Shown piece after piece: positions 15,760 through 24,427 of a DNA stretch of 64,000 bases. Below the pieces are notes generated by a model that saw only the letters and a program-made list of their open reading frames with translations, was not told the DNA's origin and searched no databases. Each line of letters opens with the position of its first letter. The stretch's first letter is position 1. Origin of the DNA: Hyphomicrobiales bacterium (GTDB taxonomy: Bacteria; Pseudomonadota; Alphaproteobacteria; Rhizobiales; Xanthobacteraceae); the NCBI GenBank assembly GCA_021730985.1, contig JAKFYI010000030.1:1-64000 (forward strand), read 5' to 3'. The position numbers and the translations under genes were made by a program.

Positions 15760-16890
15760 TCAGGCAGGCTGGGTCAGCGGCGCCACGCATGGGTCGTAGC
15801 AGTAGAACCAGTCGGTGTCGGTCGGCCCGCGCATCCAGCTATTCTCGATGGAAATGCGTTGCACATCGCCGACGCGTTCGAACCGCGTCGCCTCGAACCA
15901 TCGAAAGGCCTCGGCCGGGTTGTCGAACTGCGCCAGGCAGCGGGCGAGGATGGCGCCATCCTCGATCGCCATCGCGCCGCCGCCAGCCATGTAGGGGCGC
16001 ATCGGATGAACGGAGTCGCCGAGCATCACGATCCGTCCGCCGCTCCAGCGGTCGTGGCGCTCGCGATCGTAAATCGGCCAGAGCGTGACGTCGGTTGTCA
16101 CCTCAAGCACGCGCAGCAGGTCGGGATGGAAGTTCGCGAAGTCCGCGATCAGATCTGCGCGCGAACTCGGCAGCGAGGCGGTGTTGCTGTCCCAACTGGA
16201 CCGGGGAGCCACGCCGATGACATAGACCTCGTCGCGCCGGCTGGTCATGAAATAGACGAGGATATGCCGGTCGCGCCCCCACCACTTGGTGCAGTCGGGA
16301 ATCTTGAACCCGCGCAACGCCTCGGTCTGGAAGATCGCCCGGTGCGCCACCGCCCCGGCGAAGCGCGGCGGTTCGGTGCCGAGCAGAAATTCCCGAACCT
16401 TGGAATTGATCCCATCCGCACCGATAACGATGTCGGCATCCACCTTCACGCCGTTGTCGAAGACAAGCCGGATCGCGCTGCTTGTCTCTTCAAGAGTCAG
16501 CAGGCGGTGATTGTAGGCGATCGATCCCGGTGCGACGCCCTTTTCCAGCGCAGCATGCAGATCGCCGCGGTGAATATTGAGATAGGGCGCGCCGAACCGC
16601 ACCTCGCTCGCGGCGTCGAACTCGATCTTGTACATCGTTTCGCCGGTATCCCAGGCGCGGCTGATATAGGAGTCGGGCTTGATTCCGACGTCGATGATCA
16701 TCTGTTCGATGCCGAGACGCCGCAACACCTTCATGACGTTGGAGCTCAGGATGATCCCGGCGCCGATGCGCGAGAACGCCGGCGCCTGCTCGTAAATCCC
16801 AACGTCAAATCCGGCGCGTTGAAGAAAGCCCGCCACCGTCATTCCGCCCAGTCCCGCCCCCACGACCGCAATCCGCGTCTTCCGATCCAT
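15760..16890 (-). CDS. FAD-dependent aromatic monooxygenase, NicC-like
   Basis: This 376-residue class A flavoprotein monooxygenase has the FAD-binding VVGAGLGG (residues 9-16), a DG motif (IVIGADGINSKVRE) and a GD motif (VMLGDSVHPMRPYMAGGGA). The whole chain aligns well with 6-hydroxynicotinate 3-monooxygenase NicC (shared EQAPAF, GAGI, NVMK, IHRGDLHA, KWW.RDRH). However, the positions I recall as NicC active-site His47, Tyr215 and His302 are here Ile47, Phe and Tyr, while His211 is kept, so the substrate may differ. The start at 16890 follows GGAGCGAAGGA. It is cotranscribed with the PuuE-like gene and divergent from an ABC importer. Confidence 0.8.
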   Translation of the reverse strand: MDRKTRIAVVGAGLGGMTVAGFLQRAGFDVGIYEQAPAFSRIGAGIILSSNVMKVLRRLGIEQMIIDVGIKPDSYISRAWDTGETMYKIEFDAASEVRFGAPYLNIHRGDLHAALEKGVAPGSIAYNHRLLTLEETSSAIRLVFDNGVKVDADIVIGADGINSKVREFLLGTEPPRFAGAVAHRAIFQTEALRGFKIPDCTKWWGRDRHILVYFMTSRRDEVYVIGVAPRSSWDSNTASLPSSRADLIADFANFHPDLLRVLEVTTDVTLWPIYDRERHDRWSGGRIVMLGDSVHPMRPYMAGGGAMAIEDGAILARCLAQFDNPAEAFRWFEATRFERVGDVQRISIENSWMRGPTDTDWFYCYDPCVAPLTQPA

Positions 16891-17122
16891 TCCTTCGCTC
16901 CAGCACTCGCCCGCCCCCGGCATGCCGAAGGTGGCCGCAAATCCAATCAACGGACAAACCAACGCGCGCAACGGGATTGACCGCTCCAGGAGGAGACTTT
17001 AGCGTTAATCGTTCGAAGACAAACGAAAAACGTTGTGTTGGCATTCGTCGGGACAAGGCCGGGTCTGCGACCGCCGCCACAGCAAAAAAAAGATCGGGAA
17101 AACCACAACAGGAGTTTAGGTC

Positions 17123-18094
17123 ATGAGCATGCTTGCTCGACTTGTCGCTTTGGGGACGCTGGCCGCCATTTCCGTCCCTCTCGCTCCGGCCAAAGCCGCC
17201 GAAATCAACTTTATCACCGACTTTGGCTACAACGGGCGGCATTCCTATTTCTATGTCGCGCTCGACAAGGGCTACTACAAGGCCGAAGGTCTTGACGTCA
17301 CCATTCTCCGCGGCCAGGGCTCGGCCGATGCCATCAAGAAGGTCGCATCCGGCGCCGCGGTGGTCGGATTTGCCGACGCGGGATCTCTGGTGCTGGCACG
17401 GAGCAACGACGCGATCCCCGTGAAGCTGCTTTCCATCGTGTATGCGACGCCACCGCACGCGATCTTCGCGCTCGCGGACAGCGGCATCAAAACCGCCAAG
17501 GATCTGGAAGGCAGGACCGTTGCGGATTCGCCCTTCAGCGCAATCCCGCTGATCTTCAACGCCTTCGCGCAAGCAGCCAAGATCGACCGCGAGAAAGTGA
17601 AGTGGGTTTCCGCGGAAAGTTCGTCGTTGCCATCGCTTCTGGCGACCGGCCGCGTCGATGCGGTCGGGCAGTTCACTGTCGGCGAACCGTTGCTGGCTGC
17701 GACCGTTGCGCCTAAGAGCCTCGTGCGCATCGCCTACAAGGACGCCGGTCTCGACTATTACGCCAACGGGCTCATCGCCACCGAGAAGACGATCAGCGAA
17801 AACCCGGCGATGCTGAAAGCATTCGTGCGCGCGACCCAGAAGGGCATGCGCGACGCATTTGCCGACCCGAAGGAAGCTGGCGTCATCCTCAACAAGTATC
17901 AAAAGCAGATCTCCCCGGCGGTTGCCGAAGGCGAGACCAAGCTGGTCAGCGAGCTTGCGGTCATCCCCGGTCAGAAGATGGGCGTCATCGACCAGAGCCG
18001 TATTCAGCGGACAATCGACATCATGGCCAAGTCCTATCCGATGAAGTCGCCGGTTCAGCCGCTGGACCTGTACGTTCCGGGCTTCGTTGAATGA
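17123..18094 (+). CDS. ABC transporter substrate-binding protein (NMT1/SsuA type)
   Basis: This 323-residue protein has a signal peptide (cleavage near APAKAA). The lobe signatures are NGRHSYFYVALDKGYYKAEGLDV and GQGSADAIKKVASGAAVVGFADAG. AGGAG precedes the ATG. It is the first gene of a complete SBP-ATPase-permease operon; the ATPase gene overlaps its stop by 4 bases. This family delivers thiamine precursors, sulfonates, taurine or aromatic acids. The divergent NicC-like operon suggests an aromatic or heteroaromatic ligand, by inference. Confidence 0.87.
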   Translation: MSMLARLVALGTLAAISVPLAPAKAAEINFITDFGYNGRHSYFYVALDKGYYKAEGLDVTILRGQGSADAIKKVASGAAVVGFADAGSLVLARSNDAIPVKLLSIVYATPPHAIFALADSGIKTAKDLEGRTVADSPFSAIPLIFNAFAQAAKIDREKVKWVSAESSSLPSLLATGRVDAVGQFTVGEPLLAATVAPKSLVRIAYKDAGLDYYANGLIATEKTISENPAMLKAFVRATQKGMRDAFADPKEAGVILNKYQKQISPAVAEGETKLVSELAVIPGQKMGVIDQSRIQRTIDIMAKSYPMKSPVQPLDLYVPGFVE

Positions 18095-18909
18095 GCCTGG
18101 GGGATTTGTCCGTTGGACAGGCCGCAGCGCAACCCAACCGAGCCGGCTCCGCCGTCGAGCTTTCGGGCATAACGAAAGTTTTCGGCAGCGGAAACGAGGC
18201 CGTACACGCGTTGGGTCCGCTGGATCTCGCGGTGGAAGCCGGCAGCTTTGTCTCCGTGGTGGGGCCGTCCGGTTGCGGCAAGTCCACCTTGTTGCGGTTG
18301 ATCGCAGGCCTGGATTCGCCGAGCGAAGGCCGGATGCTGCGTTATGGAGCCATTCTTGACGGCCCCTCGCGCGACGTCGGTATCGTGTTTCAGGACCATG
18401 TTTTGTTTCCGTGGGCAACCATCCTGGAAAACGTGATGCTCCCGGCCGATGTGTTCTCCCTGCCGAAGGCGGCGGCCCGGGGGCGCGCGCTGCGGCTGCT
18501 GGAGATGACGGGCCTTAAGGACTTCGCCAGCCACAAGCCGCATATGCTTTCCGGCGGCATGAAGCAGCGCGCCGCATTCTGCCGCGCGCTGCTGGCCGAT
18601 CCGCAGATGCTGCTGCTCGACGAGCCGTTCGGGGCGCTCGATGCGTTGACCCGCGAGGAGCTCTCGTTGGAATTGTCCCGCCTTTGGCAGGATCTGGGCC
18701 GCACTGCCCTTCTCATCACACACGATATTGAGGAGGCCATTCTGCTCGGCGACCGCATCATCGTCATGTCGAAGCGGCCGGGCCGGATCAGGCTCGATAT
18801 TCCGATCGATCTGCCGCGTCCGCGCGACGTAAATACCGCGAAACTTCCCCGGTTCGTTGAGATCAAACAGTTGGCGCGCGGCCTGATCTTCACCCCTGAA
18901 CAGGACTAG
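18091..18909 (+). CDS. ABC transporter ATP-binding protein (NitT/TauT family)
   Basis: This 272-residue ATPase has Walker A GPSGCGKSTLL, Q-loop VFQDHVLFPW, signature LSGGMKQR and Walker B LLLDEPFGALD, followed by the H-loop THDIEEA. The ATG lies within the stop of the binding-protein gene (ATGA overlap), which indicates translational coupling. It energises the importer together with the permease 6 bases downstream. Confidence 0.92.
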   Translation: MSLGDLSVGQAAAQPNRAGSAVELSGITKVFGSGNEAVHALGPLDLAVEAGSFVSVVGPSGCGKSTLLRLIAGLDSPSEGRMLRYGAILDGPSRDVGIVFQDHVLFPWATILENVMLPADVFSLPKAAARGRALRLLEMTGLKDFASHKPHMLSGGMKQRAAFCRALLADPQMLLLDEPFGALDALTREELSLELSRLWQDLGRTALLITHDIEEAILLGDRIIVMSKRPGRIRLDIPIDLPRPRDVNTAKLPRFVEIKQLARGLIFTPEQD

Positions 18910-18915
18910 AACGTC

Positions 18916-19677
18916 TTGACCGGCGCGTCTCGAACATCGATCGCGCAGCATGCCATCACGCCGGCAATCTATCTGGCGTTGCTGATCGTGTGGGAGGGCA
19001 GCGTCCGGTATTTCAACCTACCGGCCTGGGTGCTTCCGGCTCCATCCGCCATCGCCATCACGTCGAAAGAGTGGGCGCCGGAATTGCTGTTCAACAGCTT
19101 CGTCACGTTGCGGGAAACCCTGGTCGGGTTTTTGATCGCGCTTGTCCTGTCGTTGCCGCTCGCCGTCGTAATCGCATTCACCACGACCACGCGCCGGATC
19201 ATCTATCCGATCTTGCTCGGACTGCAGTCCGTTCCCAAGGTGGCGCTCGCGCCGCTTGTGATCTTGTGGCTGGGCATCGGGAACTGGCCGAAAATCGTCA
19301 TCGTGGTTCTGGTCTGCTTCTTTCCCATTCTCGTGAATGTCGTGGCAGGCCTGGAGTCGGTGCCGAAGAACATGCTGGACCTGATGCGCTCACTTCGCGC
19401 GCCCGAGTCGGTGGTGTTCCGGCGCCTTCGTATCCCGATTGCACTGCCGCACCTGTTCACCGGATGCAAAATCGCCATCACATTCGCGGTGATCGGCGCG
19501 GTGATCGGCGAATTTGTCGCGGCGCAAGAGGGGTTGGGCTACCTGATCCTGATATCGACCGCTCAATCGCAGACGCCGCTGGCGTTCGCAGCCATCCTGC
19601 TTCTCACGCTCATCAGCGTCATGCTCTTCTACGTGGTCGAGCTGCTTGAGAAGCGGCTTGTGACTTGGACACCGTAG
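18916..19677 (+). CDS. ABC transporter permease (NitT/TauT family)
   Basis: This 253-residue integral membrane protein has about six membrane segments, the first at about residues 15-33 after an N-terminal TSIAQHAITPA. The EAA-like coupling loop is LMRSLRAPESVVFRRLRIP at about 155-175. The start codon is TTG at 18916, 6 bases after the ATPase stop. It completes the importer and probably works as a homodimer. Confidence 0.9.
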   Translation: MTGASRTSIAQHAITPAIYLALLIVWEGSVRYFNLPAWVLPAPSAIAITSKEWAPELLFNSFVTLRETLVGFLIALVLSLPLAVVIAFTTTTRRIIYPILLGLQSVPKVALAPLVILWLGIGNWPKIVIVVLVCFFPILVNVVAGLESVPKNMLDLMRSLRAPESVVFRRLRIPIALPHLFTGCKIAITFAVIGAVIGEFVAAQEGLGYLILISTAQSQTPLAFAAILLLTLISVMLFYVVELLEKRLVTWTP

Positions 19678-19690
19678 GGGCTGCTGAGGA

Positions 19691-19984
19691 ATGACGCACG
19701 CCGAACTGGCCCGGATCGCCCAAGCGAACCTGCAACTGTTTGCCGCATCCCCCAATCCCGCCGCTGAGTTGAAGGCGGTTATCGAGGGTCATGAGATTGT
19801 GTTCGCCCTCTTCCCGGACACCTCCGAGAGAGGCTGGGACTTGCACATCATCAAAGGGAAGCCATTGATCGTCGATGCAAACGACGAGGATTTGGCCAAG
19901 AGGAGCACGACCGCCGTGACCTGCGCGGACTTGGTGGAGGTGCTGGCGATGGAGCAAGCGTTCGGCGACGGGCGCCCTCACTGA
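19691..19984 (+). CDS. Hypothetical 97-residue protein
   Basis: A small acidic soluble protein without signal or membrane segment, beginning MTHAELARIAQANLQLF and containing LKAVIEGHEIVFALFPDTSE. It lies 13 bases after the permease gene on the same strand, with GAGG next to its ATG, so it is probably in the importer operon. I do not recognise a family. Its position suggests an accessory role in the catabolic locus, but nothing in the sequence tests that. Confidence 0.55.
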   Translation: MTHAELARIAQANLQLFAASPNPAAELKAVIEGHEIVFALFPDTSERGWDLHIIKGKPLIVDANDEDLAKRSTTAVTCADLVEVLAMEQAFGDGRPH

Positions 19985-20021
19985 GGTAACGCGGCTTCTA
20001 GGACGTTGGCGACGAGCGGCG

Positions 20022-21281
20022 TCAGCGCCCGGGGCCAAACCGGCGGCCGGCCTCGATCGTCAGGCCCTTGCCCACCGCTCCAAACGTATCGCCTTCAATG
20101 ACCCGCGCGGCCGGCACGCTCCCGACAATGCGGCTGCGAACGTGGGCGAGTTGCACCGAACCGCCCGTCAGGACAACGGCGTCGATATCGTCGGCGGCCA
20201 GGAGAGCCTGCTTGAGGCAAATGCCGATCCGCACAGCAATGCCTTCCGCCAGTTCGGAGGTTTGATCGACGACATCCGCACGGCCAATGGCCACGGCCAG
20301 TCCCGGCTCGACCCACTCAAGCGAGAGATCGGCGCGGGCCGCGTCCGACAACGCAATCTTTGACTTCTCTACATCCATCGCCAGGGTATGGCCGCGCTGC
20401 TCTTCCAGCACCCGCAACAGGCGATCGAACAGCTTCGGCTGTTTCGCCTCCCGCCGGACTTGCCGAATGCTCGATGCGACGCCGCGCTCGTACATCCTGT
20501 TGATGTTCGACCAGGTGGCAAGGTCGTGGAAATAGGTCGTCGGCGCGTCCATTCCGTGGCGCTTCATTGCGCTGCCGTGGCCGAACAGCGGCATGACCAG
20601 ACCGAGACTGATCCGCCGGTCAAAGTCCGTTCCTCCGATCCGCACGCCGTCGTTCGCAAGAATATCGTCCTGCCGATCCGCCTTCTGATGACGTTCGGGG
20701 CTGAGCCGCACAATCGAAAAATCGGATGTGCCTCCGCCGATATCGGCGATCAGCGCAATTTCCTCGCTGCCGATCTCGCGCTCATGGTCGAGCGCAGCAG
20801 CAATCGGCTCGAACTGAAAGGTGACGTTGTCAAAGCCGATACCACGGACGATCTCTCGGAGCGTCTCTTCTGCTTTCCGGTCGCCATCGGGGGAATTGTC
20901 GACGAAATGAACCGGCCGGCCGTGAACGACGTTGCGAAACTCCCGGCCCGCCGCCTGCTCTGCCCGCCGCTTCACCGCACCGAGATAGTACGCAATGACG
21001 TCACGAAACCTGCTGCGCTTGCGTCCCACTTGCGTGGTCTCGTCGATCAAGGACGTGCCGAGAACCGACTTCAGGCTGCGCATCAGCCGCCCGCGCGATC
21101 CCGCAACGTACGCGTCGATAGCCTGCCTTCCGATCAGAACGCCGCCGCCGTCCCGTTCAAAGAAAATCGCGCTCGGAATCGTGGTATGGCCGGACTCCAG
21201 CGGCACCAAGACCGGCGCACCATTGACGATGCCGCCAAGCGTGGTGTTCGACGTGCCGAAATCAAGTCCGCAAGCTGACAT
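20022..21281 (-). CDS. Stand-alone Hsp70-like ATPase (YegD-like)
   Basis: This 419-residue protein has the Hsp70/actin nucleotide-binding fold. Phosphate 1 loop CGLDFGTSNTTLG is at residues 3-15, phosphate 2 loop IADIGGGTSDFSIV at about 189-202, and the adenosine motif VVLTGGSVQLAHVR at about 370. It ends soon after, so the substrate-binding domain and lid of DnaK are absent, as in E. coli YegD. No dnaJ or grpE adjoins it. RBS AAGGTGAC precedes the ATG. Client and role are unknown. Confidence 0.83.
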   Translation of the reverse strand: MSACGLDFGTSNTTLGGIVNGAPVLVPLESGHTTIPSAIFFERDGGGVLIGRQAIDAYVAGSRGRLMRSLKSVLGTSLIDETTQVGRKRSRFRDVIAYYLGAVKRRAEQAAGREFRNVVHGRPVHFVDNSPDGDRKAEETLREIVRGIGFDNVTFQFEPIAAALDHEREIGSEEIALIADIGGGTSDFSIVRLSPERHQKADRQDDILANDGVRIGGTDFDRRISLGLVMPLFGHGSAMKRHGMDAPTTYFHDLATWSNINRMYERGVASSIRQVRREAKQPKLFDRLLRVLEEQRGHTLAMDVEKSKIALSDAARADLSLEWVEPGLAVAIGRADVVDQTSELAEGIAVRIGICLKQALLAADDIDAVVLTGGSVQLAHVRSRIVGSVPAARVIEGDTFGAVGKGLTIEAGRRFGPGR

Positions 21282-21379
21282 GTCACCTTAGAGGAAGCGC
21301 AACGGCCGGAATGGATTCGCGCAGCGGACCCTGGATACCAGATTTGTACGGGAGAGGACTTGAGGCTCAGCGGCAGCCT

Positions 21380-22321
21380 TTAAGCCTGTCCGACCACGAT
21401 CCCCATCCCGGTGATCCATTCTGGCACCAAGTGGTAGTACCGCAATTCGGGGCGCGCCTGCCCAATACGCTGCACCGCGGACGCAGCGGCGACCCATGTC
21501 CGCACCTCATGAGCCCCGAACCCCGCGACACGATCGATATCCACATCGCTCATCGCGTCAAAAGACTCGAGTTGACCATCGACAAAGCGCATCAGGAATT
21601 CCCGATCCCACTGTTCGTCGGGCGGCAGACACGGCCCTTTGCCGGCGACAAGGTCCCGCGCCGCCGTGACAACACGGGCTTCGCGCGCGTCGAGTTCTTC
21701 CTGTGTCGGCGTGTGCCGGACGATCAGGCGTTGCACCACACTCGGCGAACTCATGTCGAGCCGCGGCGTCGGCGGATCGTGCGACAGACCGCCAGAGCCA
21801 ACCACCGTAATCCGCATGTCCTTGTTAGCCAGGAAGTCCCCGATCGCGGCGCCGAAGTTGCGGACGCGGCGGAACGATGGCCGGGGATCGGCGGCGCAAT
21901 TGATCACGATCGGCAGGACGTCGTAGCGCGCAAGGGCGCCTGTGAGCTTGTAGAGTGGGATGGTGACGCCGTGGTCGACCTTCATGGCATGCGACAACGC
22001 CACGTCGAAATCGCGCCCCTGAAGATAACGGATGCATTGCAAGGCAAGATCGCGCGGTACGCGCAACGGCCCGGGCTGCAGATGCCAGTCCTTGGTGCTT
22101 TCGGCGGCAGTGCCGATGCAGAAGGCTGGCATCATGTCGTAGAACAGGCCGTTGAAATGGTCCGGTCCAAACACCACGACGAGGTCAGGATTAAACTTGT
22201 GCAGCGCTGCGGCGCAGTGATCGAGCTCCCTGAAGAACTGTGCCTGCACACCCTGCTCCGACTCCTCGATGTCGGTTGTCATCAACGGGCTGTGCGAGCA
22301 GCAGATGAGTTGGACCGGCAT
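21380..22321 (-). CDS. Extradiol ring-cleavage dioxygenase, MhpB/LigB type
   Basis: This 313-residue protein is colinear with 2,3-dihydroxyphenylpropionate 1,2-dioxygenase MhpB: CCSHSPLM, VVFGPDHFNGLFYDMMPAFC, MKVDHGVTIPLY (catalytic His), GSGGLSHDPPTP (second catalytic His), and IPEWI-like VPEWITG near the end. It is a class III Fe(II) dioxygenase that cleaves a catecholic ring next to the hydroxyls. AGGAGG lies 8 bases before the ATG. It is the last gene of a minus-strand operon after the Pht5-like gene, 9 bases apart. No mhpA, C or D is nearby, so the substrate is probably another catechol. Confidence 0.86.
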   Translation of the reverse strand: MPVQLICCSHSPLMTTDIEESEQGVQAQFFRELDHCAAALHKFNPDLVVVFGPDHFNGLFYDMMPAFCIGTAAESTKDWHLQPGPLRVPRDLALQCIRYLQGRDFDVALSHAMKVDHGVTIPLYKLTGALARYDVLPIVINCAADPRPSFRRVRNFGAAIGDFLANKDMRITVVGSGGLSHDPPTPRLDMSSPSVVQRLIVRHTPTQEELDAREARVVTAARDLVAGKGPCLPPDEQWDREFLMRFVDGQLESFDAMSDVDIDRVAGFGAHEVRTWVAAASAVQRIGQARPELRYYHLVPEWITGMGIVVGQA

Positions 22322-22330
22322 GAAATCCTC

Positions 22331-23329
22331 CTAGATCCGCGTATCCCCACCGAGGGTGCTTCCCGCGAACATCTCGTCAACCGAGAGTAATCGGACAGCG
22401 AGCCCCTGTTCAAATGAATAGCGAGCCATGGTTTCGAGCGTCCGGCGGTTCTGCTCATTCAGTCCGTAGGACCAATAGTCTTCGCCCATCAGCGCGCGCG
22501 TCTCGTCATATTCGGCATTGACCCAAGGCAGGCCGATTTTCAGCGCCGTGGTTTCGGCGAACTCGGCATCGGCAAGCCGCTTGGCTCTTGTAAAAGCTTT
22601 GCAAAGACTTGCGGCGAGCCACGGGTTCTTCTCATGGATATCGCGGCGCACGCCGAGCGCATGCATGATCGGAAATATCCCGGATTTACGGTAGTAGCTG
22701 CGCTCGGCCGCACGGTAGTCCGGAAACAACCGCGCCACATGTGCATCGCCGGAGACGAAACACGATGGCCGGCGCGCGGCCATCACGGCATCAAGCGCAC
22801 CGCTCGCGAGCATTCCCGATAGCGTCTCGCCGTCGGGCGAGGGCTCGAGCGGGAAACCAGGCGGCAGGTTGAGCGGAAATTTCTCGCGACGCCCCGGGTT
22901 CTCCAGGCCGCCCTGAACCCAGTGTATGTCTTTCGCAGAAATGCCGAACTCGTCCTGCAGGTAGCCCCGAAACCACATCACCGCGGACATCTGATATTCG
23001 GGAACACCGATTCTCTTGCCGCGCAGATCGGCTGGGCCGGAGATCCCACGATCGGTCCTGATATAGACCGCTGAATGCCGGAACATTCGCGACAGGAACA
23101 CCGGCACCGCAATGTATGGGCACACGCCGCGCGACAGCGCGATCAGATATGGACTGAACCCGATCTCGGCGACTTCGAACTCGCCATGGAAATAAGCGCG
23201 CTCGAAGCATTCCTCTACCGGCATCGTCAGATAGTTGACATCGCATCCCTCGATCGACACACGGCCGTCGGTCAGTGGACGGATACGGTCATAGTCCCAG
23301 GTCGCAACCGTGATCGGCAATCGGCTCAT
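22331..23329 (-). CDS. 4,5-dihydroxyphthalate decarboxylase-like (Pht5 family) protein
   Basis: This 332-residue protein begins LPITVATWDYDRIRPLTDGRV and has EECFERAYFHGEFEVAEIGFSPY and LRGKRIGVPEYQMSAV, as in the 4,5-dihydroxyphthalate decarboxylase family, a periplasmic-binding-protein-like fold without signal peptide. Characterised members decarboxylate 4,5-dihydroxyphthalate to protocatechuate; many homologues are annotated as ABC binding proteins. Its place between a Bug gene (26 bases upstream) and an extradiol dioxygenase (9 bases downstream) favours decarboxylation of a dihydroxylated aromatic acid before ring cleavage, by inference. Confidence 0.78.
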   Translation of the reverse strand: MSRLPITVATWDYDRIRPLTDGRVSIEGCDVNYLTMPVEECFERAYFHGEFEVAEIGFSPYLIALSRGVCPYIAVPVFLSRMFRHSAVYIRTDRGISGPADLRGKRIGVPEYQMSAVMWFRGYLQDEFGISAKDIHWVQGGLENPGRREKFPLNLPPGFPLEPSPDGETLSGMLASGALDAVMAARRPSCFVSGDAHVARLFPDYRAAERSYYRKSGIFPIMHALGVRRDIHEKNPWLAASLCKAFTRAKRLADAEFAETTALKIGLPWVNAEYDETRALMGEDYWSYGLNEQNRRTLETMARYSFEQGLAVRLLSVDEMFAGSTLGGDTRI

Positions 23330-23355
23330 TGCACCGTCCCGTTCTGGCGGGCCAT

Positions 23356-24315
23356 CTATTGTTCGACCTTGATGTCAATCTTGCGAATGAGGCTACCCAT
23401 CCGCTCGCTCTCAGCGTCGATCAGGGTTTTGAACTCCACCACCGAACCGCCGACGGCAGTCACGAAAATCTTGTCGAAGCTTGCGCGATAGTCCGGCTGC
23501 TGTGAGATCGCCTTGGCTTCGGCATTGAGCTTGTCGATGACCGGCTGGGGCGTACCGGCCGGCGCCAGAAGGCCAAACCAGCCGACGAAGGTGAGATCGG
23601 CGTAGCCCAGCTCATTTGTCGTGGGCACGTCCGGCAGCACCGCAACGCGCTTGGGCCCGGTCACGGCCAGCGCGCGGAGCTTGCCGGAGGACAGCAATCC
23701 GGTTATCGGGGGCACCCCCGCGACCACCATATCGACGCGGCCGCCCATCACGTCCTGAAATGCCGTGGGAAACGCCCGATAGGGCACATGGGTCATATTG
23801 AGCTTCTCGTGATCGCGCAGAAGCTCTCCAAGAAGATGCAGGTTGGTGCCGGCACCGGGCGAGGCGAATGTAAAATTGCGCCCCTTTCTCGAAGCCTCGA
23901 TGAAATCCTTCAGCGTTGCGATCCCGAGCACCGGCGCGACGACGAAGGCGTTGTCGATCGTGCCGAGCAGCGAGATCGGCACCAGTGCCTTGTTCGGATC
24001 GAAATTGCGCTTTGTATAGAGGTGACCGAGGACCGCGTTGGTGTCCTTGCTGCCCAGAAGCAGCGTATAGCCATCGGGCTTCTGCGCCGCGGCGTATTCG
24101 GTGCCGAGCAATCCGCCCGCACCAAGCTTGTTTTCAATGACAACCGGCTGGCCAAGCCGCTTCGACAACGCGTCGCCGAACTGGCGGGCGATGATGTCAG
24201 GCGTTGTGCCGGCAGCATAGGGGCACACGATGGTGATCGATCGCGATGGCCACGCTTCTTGCGCGCCAGCGGTTGCGATGAAGCTGAACAGAATTGCAGC
24301 AATCGTTCGAATCAA
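23356..24315 (-). CDS. Bug-family TTT transporter substrate-binding protein
   Basis: A 319-residue Bug protein (WPSRSITIVCPYAAGTTPDI, VVIENKLGAGG, PDGYTLLLGSKD, VPYRAFPTAFQDV). I take a TTG at 24315 as start: AAGGAG lies 6 bases upstream and the signal peptide IRTIAAILFSFIATAGA begins there, whereas the upstream in-frame region has no signal-like character. It heads the operon with the Pht5-like and extradiol dioxygenase genes and so probably captures the aromatic acid they degrade. No TctAB genes are adjacent. Confidence 0.85.
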   Translation of the reverse strand: MIRTIAAILFSFIATAGAQEAWPSRSITIVCPYAAGTTPDIIARQFGDALSKRLGQPVVIENKLGAGGLLGTEYAAAQKPDGYTLLLGSKDTNAVLGHLYTKRNFDPNKALVPISLLGTIDNAFVVAPVLGIATLKDFIEASRKGRNFTFASPGAGTNLHLLGELLRDHEKLNMTHVPYRAFPTAFQDVMGGRVDMVVAGVPPITGLLSSGKLRALAVTGPKRVAVLPDVPTTNELGYADLTFVGWFGLLAPAGTPQPVIDKLNAEAKAISQQPDYRASFDKIFVTAVGGSVVEFKTLIDAESERMGSLIRKIDIKVEQ

Positions 24316-24427
24316 AGCACGCTCCTTGCGCTTTTGTTGGATTGTGGCCGCGCGGGCCCGTTTGGCGCGGCATGAACCTCGAAAAATATGCTGGCCCGAA
24401 GCGACGCAGCCGCAGGCCGCGCCCTCA

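Noticed and set aside
15298-18418. Long antisense open frames over the PuuE-like, NicC-like and ABC binding protein genes
   Set aside because: Low-complexity Arg/His-rich translations opposite genes with clear family motifs; no ribosome binding site or domain.
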